From JACRLW01 sp050181465 (GTDB taxonomy: Bacteria; Planctomycetota; UBA1135; UBA2386), in the NCBI GenBank assembly GCA_050181465.1, contig JBFXDD010000010.1, forward strand, positions 62,001-126,000: a stretch of DNA of 64,000 nucleotides. Reading direction: 5' to 3'. The first letter of the stretch is position 1. Each line of letters starts with the position of its first letter. Below, piece by piece: positions 42,801 through 53,369 of the stretch. The notes under the pieces are model-generated. The model made no database searches, was not told the DNA's origin, and was given only the letters and a program-made list of their open reading frames with translations. A program made the translations under genes and the position numbers.

Positions 42801-44287
42801 CGCAACTCGCCGCTCTCGGCATCGACGGCGAAGACGACACCCAGGTTGGTCGTGCCGTAGAGCACACCGTCGAAGAGCGCGATGGGGCCGGCGGCAAACT
42901 CCTGCTGAGAGTTGCCGAACATGTTGACTTCCTGCTGACTGGTGCAGATCAGTCGCTTGAACCGCACCTCGCCGCTCTGGAGGTCGTAGGCCGCGATCGA
43001 ACATGCGATCGCTCCCGTCGGGTCGTGCATCATGCAGTAGACGGTGTCCCCGCTGATGAGCGGCGCGCCGCAGGCATCGTGGCCTGCGAAACGCTCCGAC
43101 AGCGGACCGCTCCGCGTGTCCCAGTGCGACCAAACCAACTTGCCGGTCGCGCGGTCGAACGCGAACAGTCGCCGCGACGGGATCCGCTGCACGATGGTCA
43201 TCGCCTGTTGGTACTGGCGAGTCTGGTCGGCACCGGCGATGTCGTTGGGCACTTGCAGCGCGGCGACGACCAGTCCGCTGCCGACGGCTGGCGCGAGGAT
43301 CACGTCGGGGTTGATGCCGTCACGGAACTCATCGACCTCGCGACTGTCGACCATCGGTCCCGGCGCGACCCAGGCGACGCCGCGCGCGAGTGGATCGATC
43401 GCATGCAACGAGTGACCGTCCACCAGGTACAGCGCCGCGAGATCGCCGACCGCATGCATCGCGTACGGGTTGTAGACGTCGAACCCGTCGGCTCGCACCG
43501 GGAAGGTCCATGCGTCCGCGCCCTGGCCGAGCGGCTCGTCCATCCGGCGGGCACCGTCGAGCCCGCCGCCGTAGGCGGGCCACCCGCAGTCGTCGGCGAG
43601 ATTCAGCGCGGTCCCGACGGCCTCGGCCAGAGGTTCCGCCGGATCGAGTGTGCCGAACTGACCGCGGACCAAGAACGCGGCGGCCTGGCGCCGTCCCTCG
43701 AGCCCGGCCCGCTCGGGGTGTCGCGCCGGCATCGCGTCGTCGGCGGCGCGGAAATGAATCGAAGCTCGCAGCGCGTCGCCGCGTTCCAGCGCGAGGTCAC
43801 CCAACCGGAGTCGTGCGCTGAGGCCTCGCTCGACGGTGGGGAACTGAGTCGCGATCCAGAGCAGATCGGCTTCCCCGAGGGAGTCGATCGGCACGCTCGC
43901 GAGTGTGCCCATCTCGCGAGTCGCCAGCCGCTCGCAGATCACCCGGTCTTCCGGACCGAGTAGGACGAGTGTGCGACGCGTGCGGGCTCGCATCCCTTCC
44001 CAGCGGTCGACGCCCTCACCAAGGGTCGTCACACCGAAGCTCGCTTCCCGATACAACCGCAGGAGTCGCTCCACCCCGGCCTCGCGACGGCCGGCCTGCA
44101 GGTCCTCGTTGGCGATCCGCAGCTCGGCGATGTCGTCCTGCGAGCGTGGCAGGCTGTATTGCCCGCCGGTCGCGCCGTCGTCGTCCTGGGCACGGACGTG
44201 CGACAGACAGATCAGGGAACAGACGGTGGCGAGCGCGGCTCGCGATCCGGTGGAGTGCAGCGGTTTCGTCAGGATCGACCGTCTCAT
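39896..44287 (-). CDS. Very large secreted PQQ-repeat beta-propeller protein
   Basis: I choose ATG 44287 because GGAG is spaced 6 bases before it; the ATG at 44293 touches the GGAG. It gives 1463 residues. A signal peptide (about 1-35) is followed by helical TPR-like parts, then two blocks of PQQ-type repeats (for example FAFDRATGKLVWSHW, AAYDLQSGEVRFKRLI, FAVDAESGELRWISGY and ILAFDHLRGEVLWQWS). Such propellers bind proteins or polymers, and only some have enzyme activity; the residues for PQQ cofactor binding are not evident. It sits between VWA proteins and the prenyltransferase-like protein and may be an assembly platform. Confidence 0.82.
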   Translation of the reverse strand: MRRSILTKPLHSTGSRAALATVCSLICLSHVRAQDDDGATGGQYSLPRSQDDIAELRIANEDLQAGRREAGVERLLRLYREASFGVTTLGEGVDRWEGMRARTRRTLVLLGPEDRVICERLATREMGTLASVPIDSLGEADLLWIATQFPTVERGLSARLRLGDLALERGDALRASIHFRAADDAMPARHPERAGLEGRRQAAAFLVRGQFGTLDPAEPLAEAVGTALNLADDCGWPAYGGGLDGARRMDEPLGQGADAWTFPVRADGFDVYNPYAMHAVGDLAALYLVDGHSLHAIDPLARGVAWVAPGPMVDSREVDEFRDGINPDVILAPAVGSGLVVAALQVPNDIAGADQTRQYQQAMTIVQRIPSRRLFAFDRATGKLVWSHWDTRSGPLSERFAGHDACGAPLISGDTVYCMMHDPTGAIACSIAAYDLQSGEVRFKRLICTSQQEVNMFGNSQQEFAAGPIALFDGVLYGTTNLGVVFAVDAESGELRWISGYESIPLPPPQLQNQPRRPVYFANNPLVFADGVLATTPIDSDEMLGIEVATGRILWKAGFAIADGVSIRWLLGAIDREFIVAGSGIAAIRAQGSERSGRPEVRRIVSDVGLGEAHSRTTSIPRGAIAGDHIWFLGSDGAVRILDVRGNRDPRMAELEPIGRGNLLLVDGLLATVSDRGLRVRSDPAGLVRGARQRVERRPNDPAALLRLARLERALVGADLASPAAELAERRFRQGLAAAERHGLGQGSRVWQELARGAFELAFDRALAEREPQTALAKLRSARDVAIDASGWLSAQQEILDRVAASPNELAAEWETMAARWPDETFVFREFGAARVGTAVQIARLARERDPTSRLSTARALLATRATESVGERTVRDHVLTALEDLIREHGKVALASFEADAEIALAAAGEDPDRLERVLFDFPLTKSATSARLRLLDGAVRAGDLARVARTFVDARSTTVLPQLESEALARVAIARGNSALARGLVTRAIDAASDDPTRVEHLKSGFEQLLKTRPAAAPALDLPAAPIAVIEAPNEQAVLTFVPVVRAAGFPIAPMPLLVNVNGTELRGYRTEPPPKNADDHLFSLSLLGSSDETTLVGAVHQFGTTLVANDGRRILAFDHLRGEVLWQWSAGKNRSVSILGVEAGTVLVQSQIAGSLADDAELRVFEPATGTVLGALPIGRLAHVTLPVLSAGQIWFLDTTDPAALAIRNFDPLTLVEGSRTPLAREALAALDVDANSLHRLEGVRSRLFADAERIYLPLDTNQVDESSRIVAVERKSGRVTWRWTGLPGCLLDRIGTRDGLVVIFERSALVGRLSILGDRGDARATFDLAALASAPGWPDGLGGEQVPDPVVLTDKDGAPRLLCIALDPSRPRFQLDLSRVDFVFRQPIVGDDFLLLPSMPRGQTQPSIQVLNLTSRRSALPNNEPALTLRIHRPLKVFAHERHVVLQTLDRIVVLGNPP

Positions 44288-44450
44288 CGACATCTCCGTA
44301 GCTCGGCCATGGGCCGCCACCTACCAAAGGCCGCAACATTCTCGTGACCTCCCGGCCGGCCCTCGACGGCGGCTCGCCGCCAGACGGCCCGGCCAGCTTC
44401 GGGTCGCGACAGGCCGGTTTCCGGCCTCAGGCGGCGTGCGGTGAGCGAAT

Positions 44451-46847
44451 TCACACCAGTCGCCAACGCTTGCGGAGCAGCCATTCGGCCCCCAACAGCG
44501 TGAGGAGGACGAGAATGCTCCAGGTCGAGTCCCACAGCGGTCGCGTGGAGCGATCGACCTCGGTGGAGACCGGACGGCGCTGGGTCAACTCCGCGGCGAG
44601 GCCCTGGACCTCGGCGAGCGTCACATAGCGGCCGCCTTTCGATTGTTTCGCGATCGACTCGAGCGCGGCGCGATCCTGGCTGGACTCGGCGAGTTCGCGA
44701 TCGGGGATCTTCACGAGGACGTCCTTTCGCGCCAGCACCTTGCCGCCCTCGCGGTCGCCGTCGAGAACCAAGAAGGCGTAGGCCCCGGGCTGTTCCAGGC
44801 CGAAGCGGGCCTCGTAGGTACCCGGTTCGAGCGCCGTCGGGCGCAGCAGTCGTCGCTCCAATCCACCCTGCTCTCGGCGAAGGAAGATCGGCAACTGTTC
44901 GGTCAAGAGCGGTTGCATCTCGTCGTCGTGAGCGATCACGCTGACGGCAACCTGCCCGCCGATGTCCACCGTCGTCTTGTCCACGCTCATCACGAACCGT
45001 TCGTCGCGCCGCGAGACTCGACCGGTTGCGAGGTGCCGCACGACTCCGCGCCAGAGCGGATCGTGGTACTTCTCCGCATAGGGATCGCGCATGCGCCAGG
45101 TCTCGTCGCTCGCGAGGAACAGCACGTTTCCCCGCGGAAAGGCGCTGGTCGCCGCGATCACGCGGGGTCCGTAGCGATTCTTGTCGGTCGGGTGCTGGAG
45201 CAGGACGACCGCACCAGCCTTGGCTTGTTGGATCGGGTAGTAGATCTCGAAGGGTGCAAACCCGCGTTCCCACAGGGCGCGGTTGTTCTCCGGATCGCGG
45301 AGCAGCCGCAGCATCGGGTGCGGTTGTGTCGGGTTCTCGAGGGCGGGGCGGAACGATGCGATCACCGGAGCTGCGTCCGCAGTCTCTTCGAGAACCACCG
45401 GCAACAGATCGATGAGCGGAGTCCCGCGATAGCGTTCGGGCATCGCGCGTTCTCCCCAGAGAAAGCCGACGCCTCCGCCGTCCTCGACCCACTCCAGCAA
45501 GAGATCGAGCCAAGCTCGCACACCTTCTTCGGTCGGTGCGAGTCGCTCCGGCGGAACGTCGCCGATGAGGATCACGTCGTACTCGCGCAGGGCGTCCCGC
45601 GTCGATGGAATGTCGCGCAACGGCGGGAGCAGTTCGCTGTGCTCTTGCTCGAACGACCGTGTGGCATCGCAGAGGAAGCACTGGACGACTACGGCGGCAT
45701 CGACACGCTTGAGTGCGTTCTTGAGGTAGCGATACTCCCAACGTGGCGCCTCCTCGATGTAGAGGACGCGGATCTTGCGGTCTTCCACGTGCAGGAAACG
45801 AACCGCTTCGTTGTCGTCGACGCTGGTCTCCTCGCGCAGAGGTGTGGCGCGGAAACGCAGCGTCCAGTCACCTTCGGCATCGAAGCGATGCAGCATGCGC
45901 ACCGGCACGGGGACATGGTCTTCGCCGAGTTGCACCCGCTCGCTGGCGAGCGGGCGAGCGCCGCTGCCCTCGATGCCGCCCTCGAGAGTGACGGTCACGA
46001 ACTCGCCGGCGAGATTCTCCGGGTCGAGCAGACACTCGAATGCGACTTCCTCGCCCAGGAGGGCGTCGGTCGGTCCCGGCGGACCGATCAGACGGATGTT
46101 CTTCGGGGGACTCGGGTCACCGACGCCGACAGTGAAGATCGCCAAGTCCTCGGCGCGATAGCGGCCGGCGACGTCTAGCGGATCCGCGCCGAAGTTCGTC
46201 CGACCGTCACTGATGAGGATCACCGCATCGGCGTTCGCGGCACCGACCGCGGGCAGGTGCAGGTCGAGCGCGTCGCCCAGCGCCGTGCGTGCGCCGTTCG
46301 CCGACAGTTCGGCCAGATCACGGATGGGTGTCGGCTTGCGAACGACCTGGAACAGCCGTGTGTCGAAGGTCTTGCGAAGTTCGTCCAGCGGTCCGCCCGC
46401 TCGGTCGAGCACCTTGCGGACGAGTTCGGACCGGGTCACGCTGCCGAGATCGGTGACACCGGCGGAAGCCGTCAGCGCCGCAGCTTCTGCTGCATCGGGA
46501 TAGCTGTCCTTGCGCCGCATGCTCGCGCTGTCGTCGATCAGCACGTGCATCTGCCCTTGCACCGTGGTGTAGCGCACGCGCTCGAGCGCCGGCTGCAAGA
46601 GCAGGAACGCGCAGAACGCGATCGCGAGCCCACGCAGAGTGCCGAGGATCCAACGCGCGCGCGGCTCGAGGCGATGAAGTCCGCCGTACGCCCAGTAGGC
46701 GAACAAGATCACCCCGGGAATCACGACGAGGCCCAAGACCCACGCCGGCGGCAGCGCGAGCAGTCGGAAACTCTCCTCCGACTCGATGGCCGGCGCGACG
46801 GCGCCCACTGGATCCTGCAGGATCATCATGCGATCGATCGCGAACAT
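44451..46847 (-). CDS. Membrane VWA-domain protein (glutamine amidotransferase-like build)
   Basis: A 798-residue protein; its ATG shares one base with the upstream stop. Two membrane helices lie near residues 33-55 and 65-85, and a VWA domain (about 98-260) has an intact metal site in HVLIDDSASMRRKD. The middle (about 370-600) resembles a class I glutamine-amidotransferase-like fold (segments VLYIEEAPRWEYRYLKNAL and YDVILIGDVPPERL) but lacks the Cys-His catalytic pair. A final membrane helix is near 770-790 (STWSILVLLTLLGAEWLL). Such proteins are standard members of planctomycete Bat-like operons. Confidence 0.85.
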   Translation of the reverse strand: MFAIDRMMILQDPVGAVAPAIESEESFRLLALPPAWVLGLVVIPGVILFAYWAYGGLHRLEPRARWILGTLRGLAIAFCAFLLLQPALERVRYTTVQGQMHVLIDDSASMRRKDSYPDAAEAAALTASAGVTDLGSVTRSELVRKVLDRAGGPLDELRKTFDTRLFQVVRKPTPIRDLAELSANGARTALGDALDLHLPAVGAANADAVILISDGRTNFGADPLDVAGRYRAEDLAIFTVGVGDPSPPKNIRLIGPPGPTDALLGEEVAFECLLDPENLAGEFVTVTLEGGIEGSGARPLASERVQLGEDHVPVPVRMLHRFDAEGDWTLRFRATPLREETSVDDNEAVRFLHVEDRKIRVLYIEEAPRWEYRYLKNALKRVDAAVVVQCFLCDATRSFEQEHSELLPPLRDIPSTRDALREYDVILIGDVPPERLAPTEEGVRAWLDLLLEWVEDGGGVGFLWGERAMPERYRGTPLIDLLPVVLEETADAAPVIASFRPALENPTQPHPMLRLLRDPENNRALWERGFAPFEIYYPIQQAKAGAVVLLQHPTDKNRYGPRVIAATSAFPRGNVLFLASDETWRMRDPYAEKYHDPLWRGVVRHLATGRVSRRDERFVMSVDKTTVDIGGQVAVSVIAHDDEMQPLLTEQLPIFLRREQGGLERRLLRPTALEPGTYEARFGLEQPGAYAFLVLDGDREGGKVLARKDVLVKIPDRELAESSQDRAALESIAKQSKGGRYVTLAEVQGLAAELTQRRPVSTEVDRSTRPLWDSTWSILVLLTLLGAEWLLRKRWRLV

Positions 46848-49192
46848 CAGGTGCGCCTCCGCGTGATCATTCGCGCGAGCGCAGCCTCACCGAGCAGGAA
46901 CGACATCGTCAGCCACAGGAACCATGAGCCGAGCTCACGAACCCCCGAATCCACCGCGGCGTTCGCCATCGCGGGCAACTCCGTGAACACGTTCTCGAAG
47001 CCGAAACGCTCGCGCATGCGCAGATGGCCGAGGTAGTCGAGTTGACCCTCGTCGACGTCGGCGCCGACGGCGAACAGTTCGCGATGTCGACTCGTGCCGT
47101 CGTCGCCGAGCTGCATCTCGAATTCGTAGAAGCCGGCGTGCTCCGTTCGACCGAAGGCGGGGAGTGCGTAGCGACCGCCGGCGAGCGGCCGCGCATCTTC
47201 TCCCAAGGGTTGTTTCGCACCGCCCGCGCGGTCTGCCACGATGATCGTGAGATCACGCGGCACACCGGACACCGTGGTCGACAGGGACTCGCCGACCACG
47301 ACGTTGCGTCGTTCACTGCCCGGCGCCGTCAGCCATTCTGCCATCGGCCACAGCAGGAGGAACGGCAGCCCGGCGACGGGGCTGTCGAAGCGATTCCAGC
47401 GCTCCGGAATGCGGGCGATCGGGCTCGTCAGGAACAGCGCTCGACCGCCGCCGAACTGCGATGCGACCAGCCAGGGTGATCGGGCGGCGTCGCGAAGTTC
47501 GACCAGTACTTCCCCTCGCGGTGAGGTCGCCGACTCATCGGGTGGAGTGTCGGGCTGCGGCGGTTCGGCTTGCCCGGTCATCGCCGGGACGAGTTCCGAG
47601 CCGAGATAGCGCCAGACCGGCACGAGCTCGAGGAGTTGCAAGTACGCGTCGTCGAGGAACTCGCGCAAGATCGGGTGATCGCGGGCGGTGATCGCCGCGC
47701 GAACCCACTGGTCGCCGCCGGGGGGTAGACCGCGCGGACTCCCGAGCGTCATCGGCATCGGTCCGAGACCGCCGCGACGAAGGTGCGCGACGTAGCTGTC
47801 CGGATCGGTGTTGGCTCCGAACATGACCAGCAGGCCGGTGCCGCCGCGCACTGCGTCGGACAACACGTCGCCGGTCTGGGCATTGAGTCGATCGACGTCG
47901 GCCAGGACCACGAGGTCGTAGTCCGCAGGCCGCACGCGGCCGGTGAGCAGTCCGACCGGCTCGACGATGGTCGGCCGGAACGGCGTCAGGTCTGCGCTAC
48001 CCTCGCCGCCGGTAGGGTCCAGGATCTCGACGAGCAAGGTCGACGTTCGCAGCGCCGGATCGGTCTCGTTGCTGCCCTCGACCACGAGGGTCTCGATGCG
48101 ATCGCGCACCACGACCGCGAGTGCGCGTTCATCGTCCATCGCCAGCGCATCGCCCTCGATGCTGGCACGAACTCGGTGGGCGCCGGCCTCCTGGAAGGTG
48201 ATCTCGAACTCGGCCTCGCCGTCGGCACCCGGTTCGAGGTTCACGCTCTTGCGACTGGGCTGTCCACCGTCGAGTTCGATCGTGACCTGCGCGGTCGCGC
48301 TGCGATCGCTTCGATTGCGCAGCGAGACGACGATCGGAGTGGGGACCTTCTGGATCGCGTGGATCGTCCCCAACGTCAGATTCGTGATCTGCACGTTCGA
48401 CTCGCTGCCGCCGTCCGTGCCGCGCATGTCGAACAGCGTCACCTCGGCGCGCTTGCGGATCAGATCGAGCAGGTCGGCGACATTGTCGAGGAACTCGCTG
48501 CCGGGGTCGGCCGGCGGGTCTTTGGGTTCCGGTCGGCCGGTGGATGCGACGTCCTTGGTCCCGAACGCGCGGGACTGCAGGTCGGTGAAGAGATGGACGC
48601 GGATCTGCGAGTCGGTCGACTCATCGATGATCCGCGCGGCCAATCGCAGTGCTTCCGCGAGGTCCGCGCCACCGTCGACCGGGCCCGGCAGTGCCGCGAG
48701 CCTTGCCTTGCATCGCTCCAGATCGAGATCGTCGCGAATCGGCTGCGTTGCTCGCAGCCCCTGCACGATCAGGCTCACGCGCGGCGCGGATTCTCGCGCT
48801 CGGATCCGATCCAAGAGCGCGCTCGCAACGGCGCGCGCACGTTCGAACGGCGTCGTGGCACCGACCAGCTCCATGCCCATGCTGCCGGTCGCATCCACAA
48901 CGAGGATGTGATGCGAGTCGCTGCCGCCGAGTGCGCTCGGAAGTGAGTCCGAGCGAAACAGCGGGCGTGCGATCGCGATCGCGAGAACGATCGGGATCAG
49001 GCAGCGCAGCAACAGGAGCAGCAGGTTCTCGCGCCGCAATCGACGACGCTGCTTCTTGTAGGCAGCGAGCAGGAACTCCATCGCCGCCCAAGGTCGCCGC
49101 TTGAACCTCTGCCGATTGAGCAGATGGATGACCAGCGGCACCAGGAACAGGAGGCCGCCGAACAGGAGCGCAGGATTGAGGAAGTCGAGCAC
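46847..49192 (-). CDS. BatA-type VWA membrane protein
   Basis: Starts at GTG 49192. The first 85 residues are a BatA/aerotolerance-regulator N-terminal module: helix FLNPALLFGGLLFLVPLVIH, the RPWAAMEFLLAA segment and a second helix near LLLLLRCLIPIVLAIAIARP. A VWA domain follows with a modified metal site, VDATGSM, in which Thr replaces the middle Ser. Later segments are beta-sandwich and a GATase-like fold, with a C-terminal membrane helix near LWLTMSFLLGEAALARM. In other bacteria BatA works with MoxR and DUF58 partners in stress tolerance or envelope assembly; here it follows the DUF58 gene by 20 bp. Confidence 0.87.
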   Translation of the reverse strand: MLDFLNPALLFGGLLFLVPLVIHLLNRQRFKRRPWAAMEFLLAAYKKQRRRLRRENLLLLLLRCLIPIVLAIAIARPLFRSDSLPSALGGSDSHHILVVDATGSMGMELVGATTPFERARAVASALLDRIRARESAPRVSLIVQGLRATQPIRDDLDLERCKARLAALPGPVDGGADLAEALRLAARIIDESTDSQIRVHLFTDLQSRAFGTKDVASTGRPEPKDPPADPGSEFLDNVADLLDLIRKRAEVTLFDMRGTDGGSESNVQITNLTLGTIHAIQKVPTPIVVSLRNRSDRSATAQVTIELDGGQPSRKSVNLEPGADGEAEFEITFQEAGAHRVRASIEGDALAMDDERALAVVVRDRIETLVVEGSNETDPALRTSTLLVEILDPTGGEGSADLTPFRPTIVEPVGLLTGRVRPADYDLVVLADVDRLNAQTGDVLSDAVRGGTGLLVMFGANTDPDSYVAHLRRGGLGPMPMTLGSPRGLPPGGDQWVRAAITARDHPILREFLDDAYLQLLELVPVWRYLGSELVPAMTGQAEPPQPDTPPDESATSPRGEVLVELRDAARSPWLVASQFGGGRALFLTSPIARIPERWNRFDSPVAGLPFLLLWPMAEWLTAPGSERRNVVVGESLSTTVSGVPRDLTIIVADRAGGAKQPLGEDARPLAGGRYALPAFGRTEHAGFYEFEMQLGDDGTSRHRELFAVGADVDEGQLDYLGHLRMRERFGFENVFTELPAMANAAVDSGVRELGSWFLWLTMSFLLGEAALARMITRRRT

Positions 49193-49212
49193 GAGTCTGG
49201 GCGCCTGTGGAC

Positions 49213-50124
49213 TCAGCGGGATCGACGTGCGCGTGCCATGCGCATACCGAGGTAGGCGGACAGCGCGACATCGAGAGGCTGCCCGGTGTTGACTTCGACG
49301 TAGTCGGCTCGTTGCGCGAGGCAGCCGCGGCGAACCTTGTCCTGGAAGCCGCGAATCTCTTCGAGGTACGCATCGCGGAGGCTGCGGGGATCGGCGAGCA
49401 ATTCCGGCATCTGCTCCATGCCCTCGAAGAGGGTCATCCGCTCGAAGGGGAACTCCAACTCGTCGCGGTCGAAGACGTGGAACACGATCACTTCGTGACC
49501 GCGCTGCCCGAGTGCTCGGATGCCTTTCTGCACCTCGTCGGCGTCGTCGAACAGGTCGGAGAACACGGCGACGACGCCGCGTTGACGCAGTGATCCGGCG
49601 AGTTCCTGCAGCACGGAGCCGATCTTCGACTTCTGCGTCGGTTTGGCCTGTTCGAGGACCTGCACAACATTCGCGAGTCCGTTGCGGGTGTTCGACGGCG
49701 GCACCTGTCGAACCACACGCTCATCGAAAGTGGCGAGTCCCACGGCGTCGGCTTGCTGTTGGAGGAGCCAGGCCAACGCGGCAGCCGAGGTCGCCGCCCA
49801 GTCGAACTTGGTCATGCCGTCGTCATGGCCGTAGCTCATCGACTCACTCTGGTCGACGAACAACCATGCGCGGAGGTTGGTCTCCTCCTCGAACTCCTTG
49901 ATGAACATCCGGTCCGACTTCGCCAGCAGCTTCCAGTCGAGGAAGCGCACGTCATCACCCGGGACGTATTCGCGATGTTGCGCGAACTCGACCGAAAAGC
50001 CCCGATAGGGCGACTTGTGTTGCCCGGAGATGAATCCCTCGACGACCATGCGCGCGCGCACTTCGAGTCGCTCGATCTTGCCGAGGACGTTCGGGTCGAG
50101 GTAGTTCCTGGTGTCGTTCGCCAT
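49213..50124 (-). CDS. DUF58 family protein (VWA-like)
   Basis: A 303-residue soluble protein. DUF58 hallmarks are clear: GQHKSPYRGFSVEFAQHREY, PGDDVRFLDWKLLAKSDRMF and KEFEEETNLRAWLFVDQSES, the last with an intact DxSxS metal site. DUF58 proteins act with MoxR-type ATPases, which are thought to insert metal or remodel their VWA domains. Encoded between moxR (81 bp away) and the BatA-type gene, the usual arrangement. Confidence 0.93.
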   Translation of the reverse strand: MANDTRNYLDPNVLGKIERLEVRARMVVEGFISGQHKSPYRGFSVEFAQHREYVPGDDVRFLDWKLLAKSDRMFIKEFEEETNLRAWLFVDQSESMSYGHDDGMTKFDWAATSAAALAWLLQQQADAVGLATFDERVVRQVPPSNTRNGLANVVQVLEQAKPTQKSKIGSVLQELAGSLRQRGVVAVFSDLFDDADEVQKGIRALGQRGHEVIVFHVFDRDELEFPFERMTLFEGMEQMPELLADPRSLRDAYLEEIRGFQDKVRRGCLAQRADYVEVNTGQPLDVALSAYLGMRMARARRSR

Positions 50125-50205
50125 CGGTTGGGCTCGATTCGGTGTGGCTCTGGCGCTGCCGGCGCGGACGCATTCGGGCTGACCTCGCGCGGTCGCCGCC
50201 CGGCT

Positions 50206-51273
<1,068 letters not shown>

Positions 51274-51453
51274 GATCGATCGGATAGTGGGCGTCGTTAC
51301 GCGCGGGTCGGGATCCTTGCGGGTGGTGCGATGGCCGTCGAATGGGGGAAGCTCACACCGGAAACGGTGTTCGACTGCGCCGGTGGCGCAGATCTTTCTT
51401 GGGTCGCGGGAGCCGCTCTCTCACACGGCCCGGCTGGAAACGGAAGGACGGCA

Positions 51454-51774
51454 TCACCGCTTGGTCGTCGGTTCGGGCGGTTCTGCCGGGAGGGCGGAGG
51501 CGTCGAGGCCTTGGCGATCCAGTTCGACCAGCACGGTCTCCGGATCCTTGGTCAGGCGCTCCCGGCGCCGACGAAGCTCGGTGGCTTCCTCGGCGGCGCG
51601 GTCCAGTGATTCCCGCATCTGCTCTTCGACTTCGCGGAGAGCCCGGTCCTCGGCGAGGGCCGGCGCCGTGCTGCGGAAGTAGATCGTGATGCCGACGGCG
51701 AGACTGAGGAGGGTCACGACCCAGGGAAATGGATCGGCTCGTTCAGCGCGCCGCCCGCGGGCCGGTTCAGCCAT
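51454..51774 (-). CDS. ftsB: FtsB/DivIC-like septum formation protein
   Basis: The start ATG 51774 gives 106 residues. One membrane helix (about 15-32, VVTLLSLAVGITIYFRS) is followed by a coiled coil (about 42-82) and a short end containing LTKDPETVLVELDRQGL. That is the build of FtsB/DivIC, which bridge FtsL and FtsQ in cell division. It follows eno, the classical eno-ftsB adjacency, which supports the call. Canonical Planctomycetota often lack parts of the divisome, so a retained FtsB-type protein is informative for placing the lineage. Confidence 0.75.
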   Translation of the reverse strand: MAEPARGRRAERADPFPWVVTLLSLAVGITIYFRSTAPALAEDRALREVEEQMRESLDRAAEEATELRRRRERLTKDPETVLVELDRQGLDASALPAEPPEPTTKR

Positions 51775-51864
51775 CGCCGCGGAGGATAGAGCGCGCCGCG
51801 CGGGCTGGCTAGCCCACACTCGGGTCGCGTCTTGGCGGCGCCGTCCCGCGCTTGTCCCAAGCGC

Positions 51865-53124
51865 TCAGCGGATGCCGTAGAGCGCGTGGGTGCCCAGTTG
51901 CTCCTCGATGCGGAGGAGCTGGTTGTACTTCGCGATGCGATCGGTCCGGCACGGTGCGCCGGTCTTGATCTGCCCGACTCCGGTCGCCACCGCGAGGTCC
52001 GCAATGGTGGTGTCTTCGGATTCGCCCGAGCGGTGCGACATCACGGCGGCCATGCCGTTGCGATGCGCCAGATCCACCGCGGCCAGGGTCTCCGACAGGG
52101 TTCCGATCTGGTTGACCTTGATCAGGATGGCGTTCGCAACCCCTTCGGCGATCCCGCGCCCGAGCCGCTCGGTGTTGGTCACGAACAGGTCGTCGCCGAC
52201 CAGTTGGACGCGGTCGCCGAGGGCGGTCGTCAGGTGCTTCCAGCCGGCCCAGTCATCCTCGGCGCAGCCATCCTCGATGCTGAAGATCGGGTATTGGCGA
52301 GACCATTCGGCGTACAGCTCGACCAACCCTTCGGCAGTGAGGGACTTGTTCTCACCGGCAAGGTGATAGCGGCCATCCTTGAACAGTTCGGTGCTCGCGA
52401 CATCGAGCGCGAGCTTGATGTCCTTGCCGGGCACGAGACCGACAGCCTCGACCGCCGCCAGAATCACTTCGATCGCCTCCTTGTTGCTCCGCAGGTCGGG
52501 CGCGAAGCCGCCTTCGTCGCCGACGGCGGTGGCGAGGGAGCGCTGCTTGAGGACCTTCTTCAGCGCCTGGAACACCTCTGCACCCATGCGCAGCCCCTCC
52601 GCGAAGGTGCCGGCGCCGAAGGGCATCACCATGAACTCCTGGAAGTCGACGTTGTTGTCGGCGTGGGCGCCGCCGTTCAGGATGTTCATCATCGGCACCG
52701 GCAGTCGGGATGCCGACATACCGCCGACATACCGCCACAGCGGCAGGTCCAGGTGGTCCGCCATCGCACTGGCGGTCGCCAGGCTGGCGCCCAGAATCGC
52801 GTTGGCACCGAGCTTGGCCTTGTTCGGGGTGCCGTCGAGTTCGCACAGGAGCCGATCGATCATCGCCTGGTCGTCGGCAACCTCGCCGAGCAAGAGGTCG
52901 GCGATCCTCGAGTTCACGTTCTCGACCGCGGTCTGGACCCCCTTTCCGCCGTATCGCGGACCGCCGTCGCGCAACTCCACAGCCTCGTGGAGGCCGGTGG
53001 ACGCTCCCGAGGGAACGATGACGCGACCGAAGGCCCCGGACTCGAGGCCGATCTCGACCTCGACGGTCGGGTTACCACGGGAATCGAGGACTTCGCGGCC
53101 GTGGACGTGGAGGATGGTGGACAT
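51865..53124 (-). CDS. eno: Enolase
   Basis: A 419-residue glycolytic enzyme from ATG 53124. Diagnostic segments are REVLDSRGNPTVEVEIGLES, VPSGASTGLHEAVELRDG, the metal-ligand region with SIEDGCAEDDW, and LIKVNQIGTLSETLAAV followed by MSHRSGESEDTTIADLAVA. It interconverts 2-phosphoglycerate and phosphoenolpyruvate. The length is normal (about 430). The ftsB-like gene follows after 90 bp. Confidence 0.98.
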   Translation of the reverse strand: MSTILHVHGREVLDSRGNPTVEVEIGLESGAFGRVIVPSGASTGLHEAVELRDGGPRYGGKGVQTAVENVNSRIADLLLGEVADDQAMIDRLLCELDGTPNKAKLGANAILGASLATASAMADHLDLPLWRYVGGMSASRLPVPMMNILNGGAHADNNVDFQEFMVMPFGAGTFAEGLRMGAEVFQALKKVLKQRSLATAVGDEGGFAPDLRSNKEAIEVILAAVEAVGLVPGKDIKLALDVASTELFKDGRYHLAGENKSLTAEGLVELYAEWSRQYPIFSIEDGCAEDDWAGWKHLTTALGDRVQLVGDDLFVTNTERLGRGIAEGVANAILIKVNQIGTLSETLAAVDLAHRNGMAAVMSHRSGESEDTTIADLAVATGVGQIKTGAPCRTDRIAKYNQLLRIEEQLGTHALYGIR

Positions 53125-53369
53125 CGATGGGTGTGGGAGGGTAGGCGGCGAGGACGGCGGTATCGGAGTGCGTTTTCGCCCGGGTCGAGAGCGATTGTGC
53201 CAGCGCTGCCGCCCGGAATCGCGGGGTGTCAGCCGAAACTGTTTCGAACTCGTGACCTAAGGGAATGAGCACAGGCCAGCCACAGGCCTGGGGCGCTCAA
53301 TTCAGCACGGGCACGGGAATTGCCAACAGCAGTGCGCCTTCGGCGGGGCTCACCGCCGCGGAGTCACGA

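Noticed and set aside
41618..43963. A 781-codon open frame on the plus strand
   Set aside because: It lies antisense within the PQQ-repeat gene; composition and lack of domains show it is a shadow of GC-rich codon usage.
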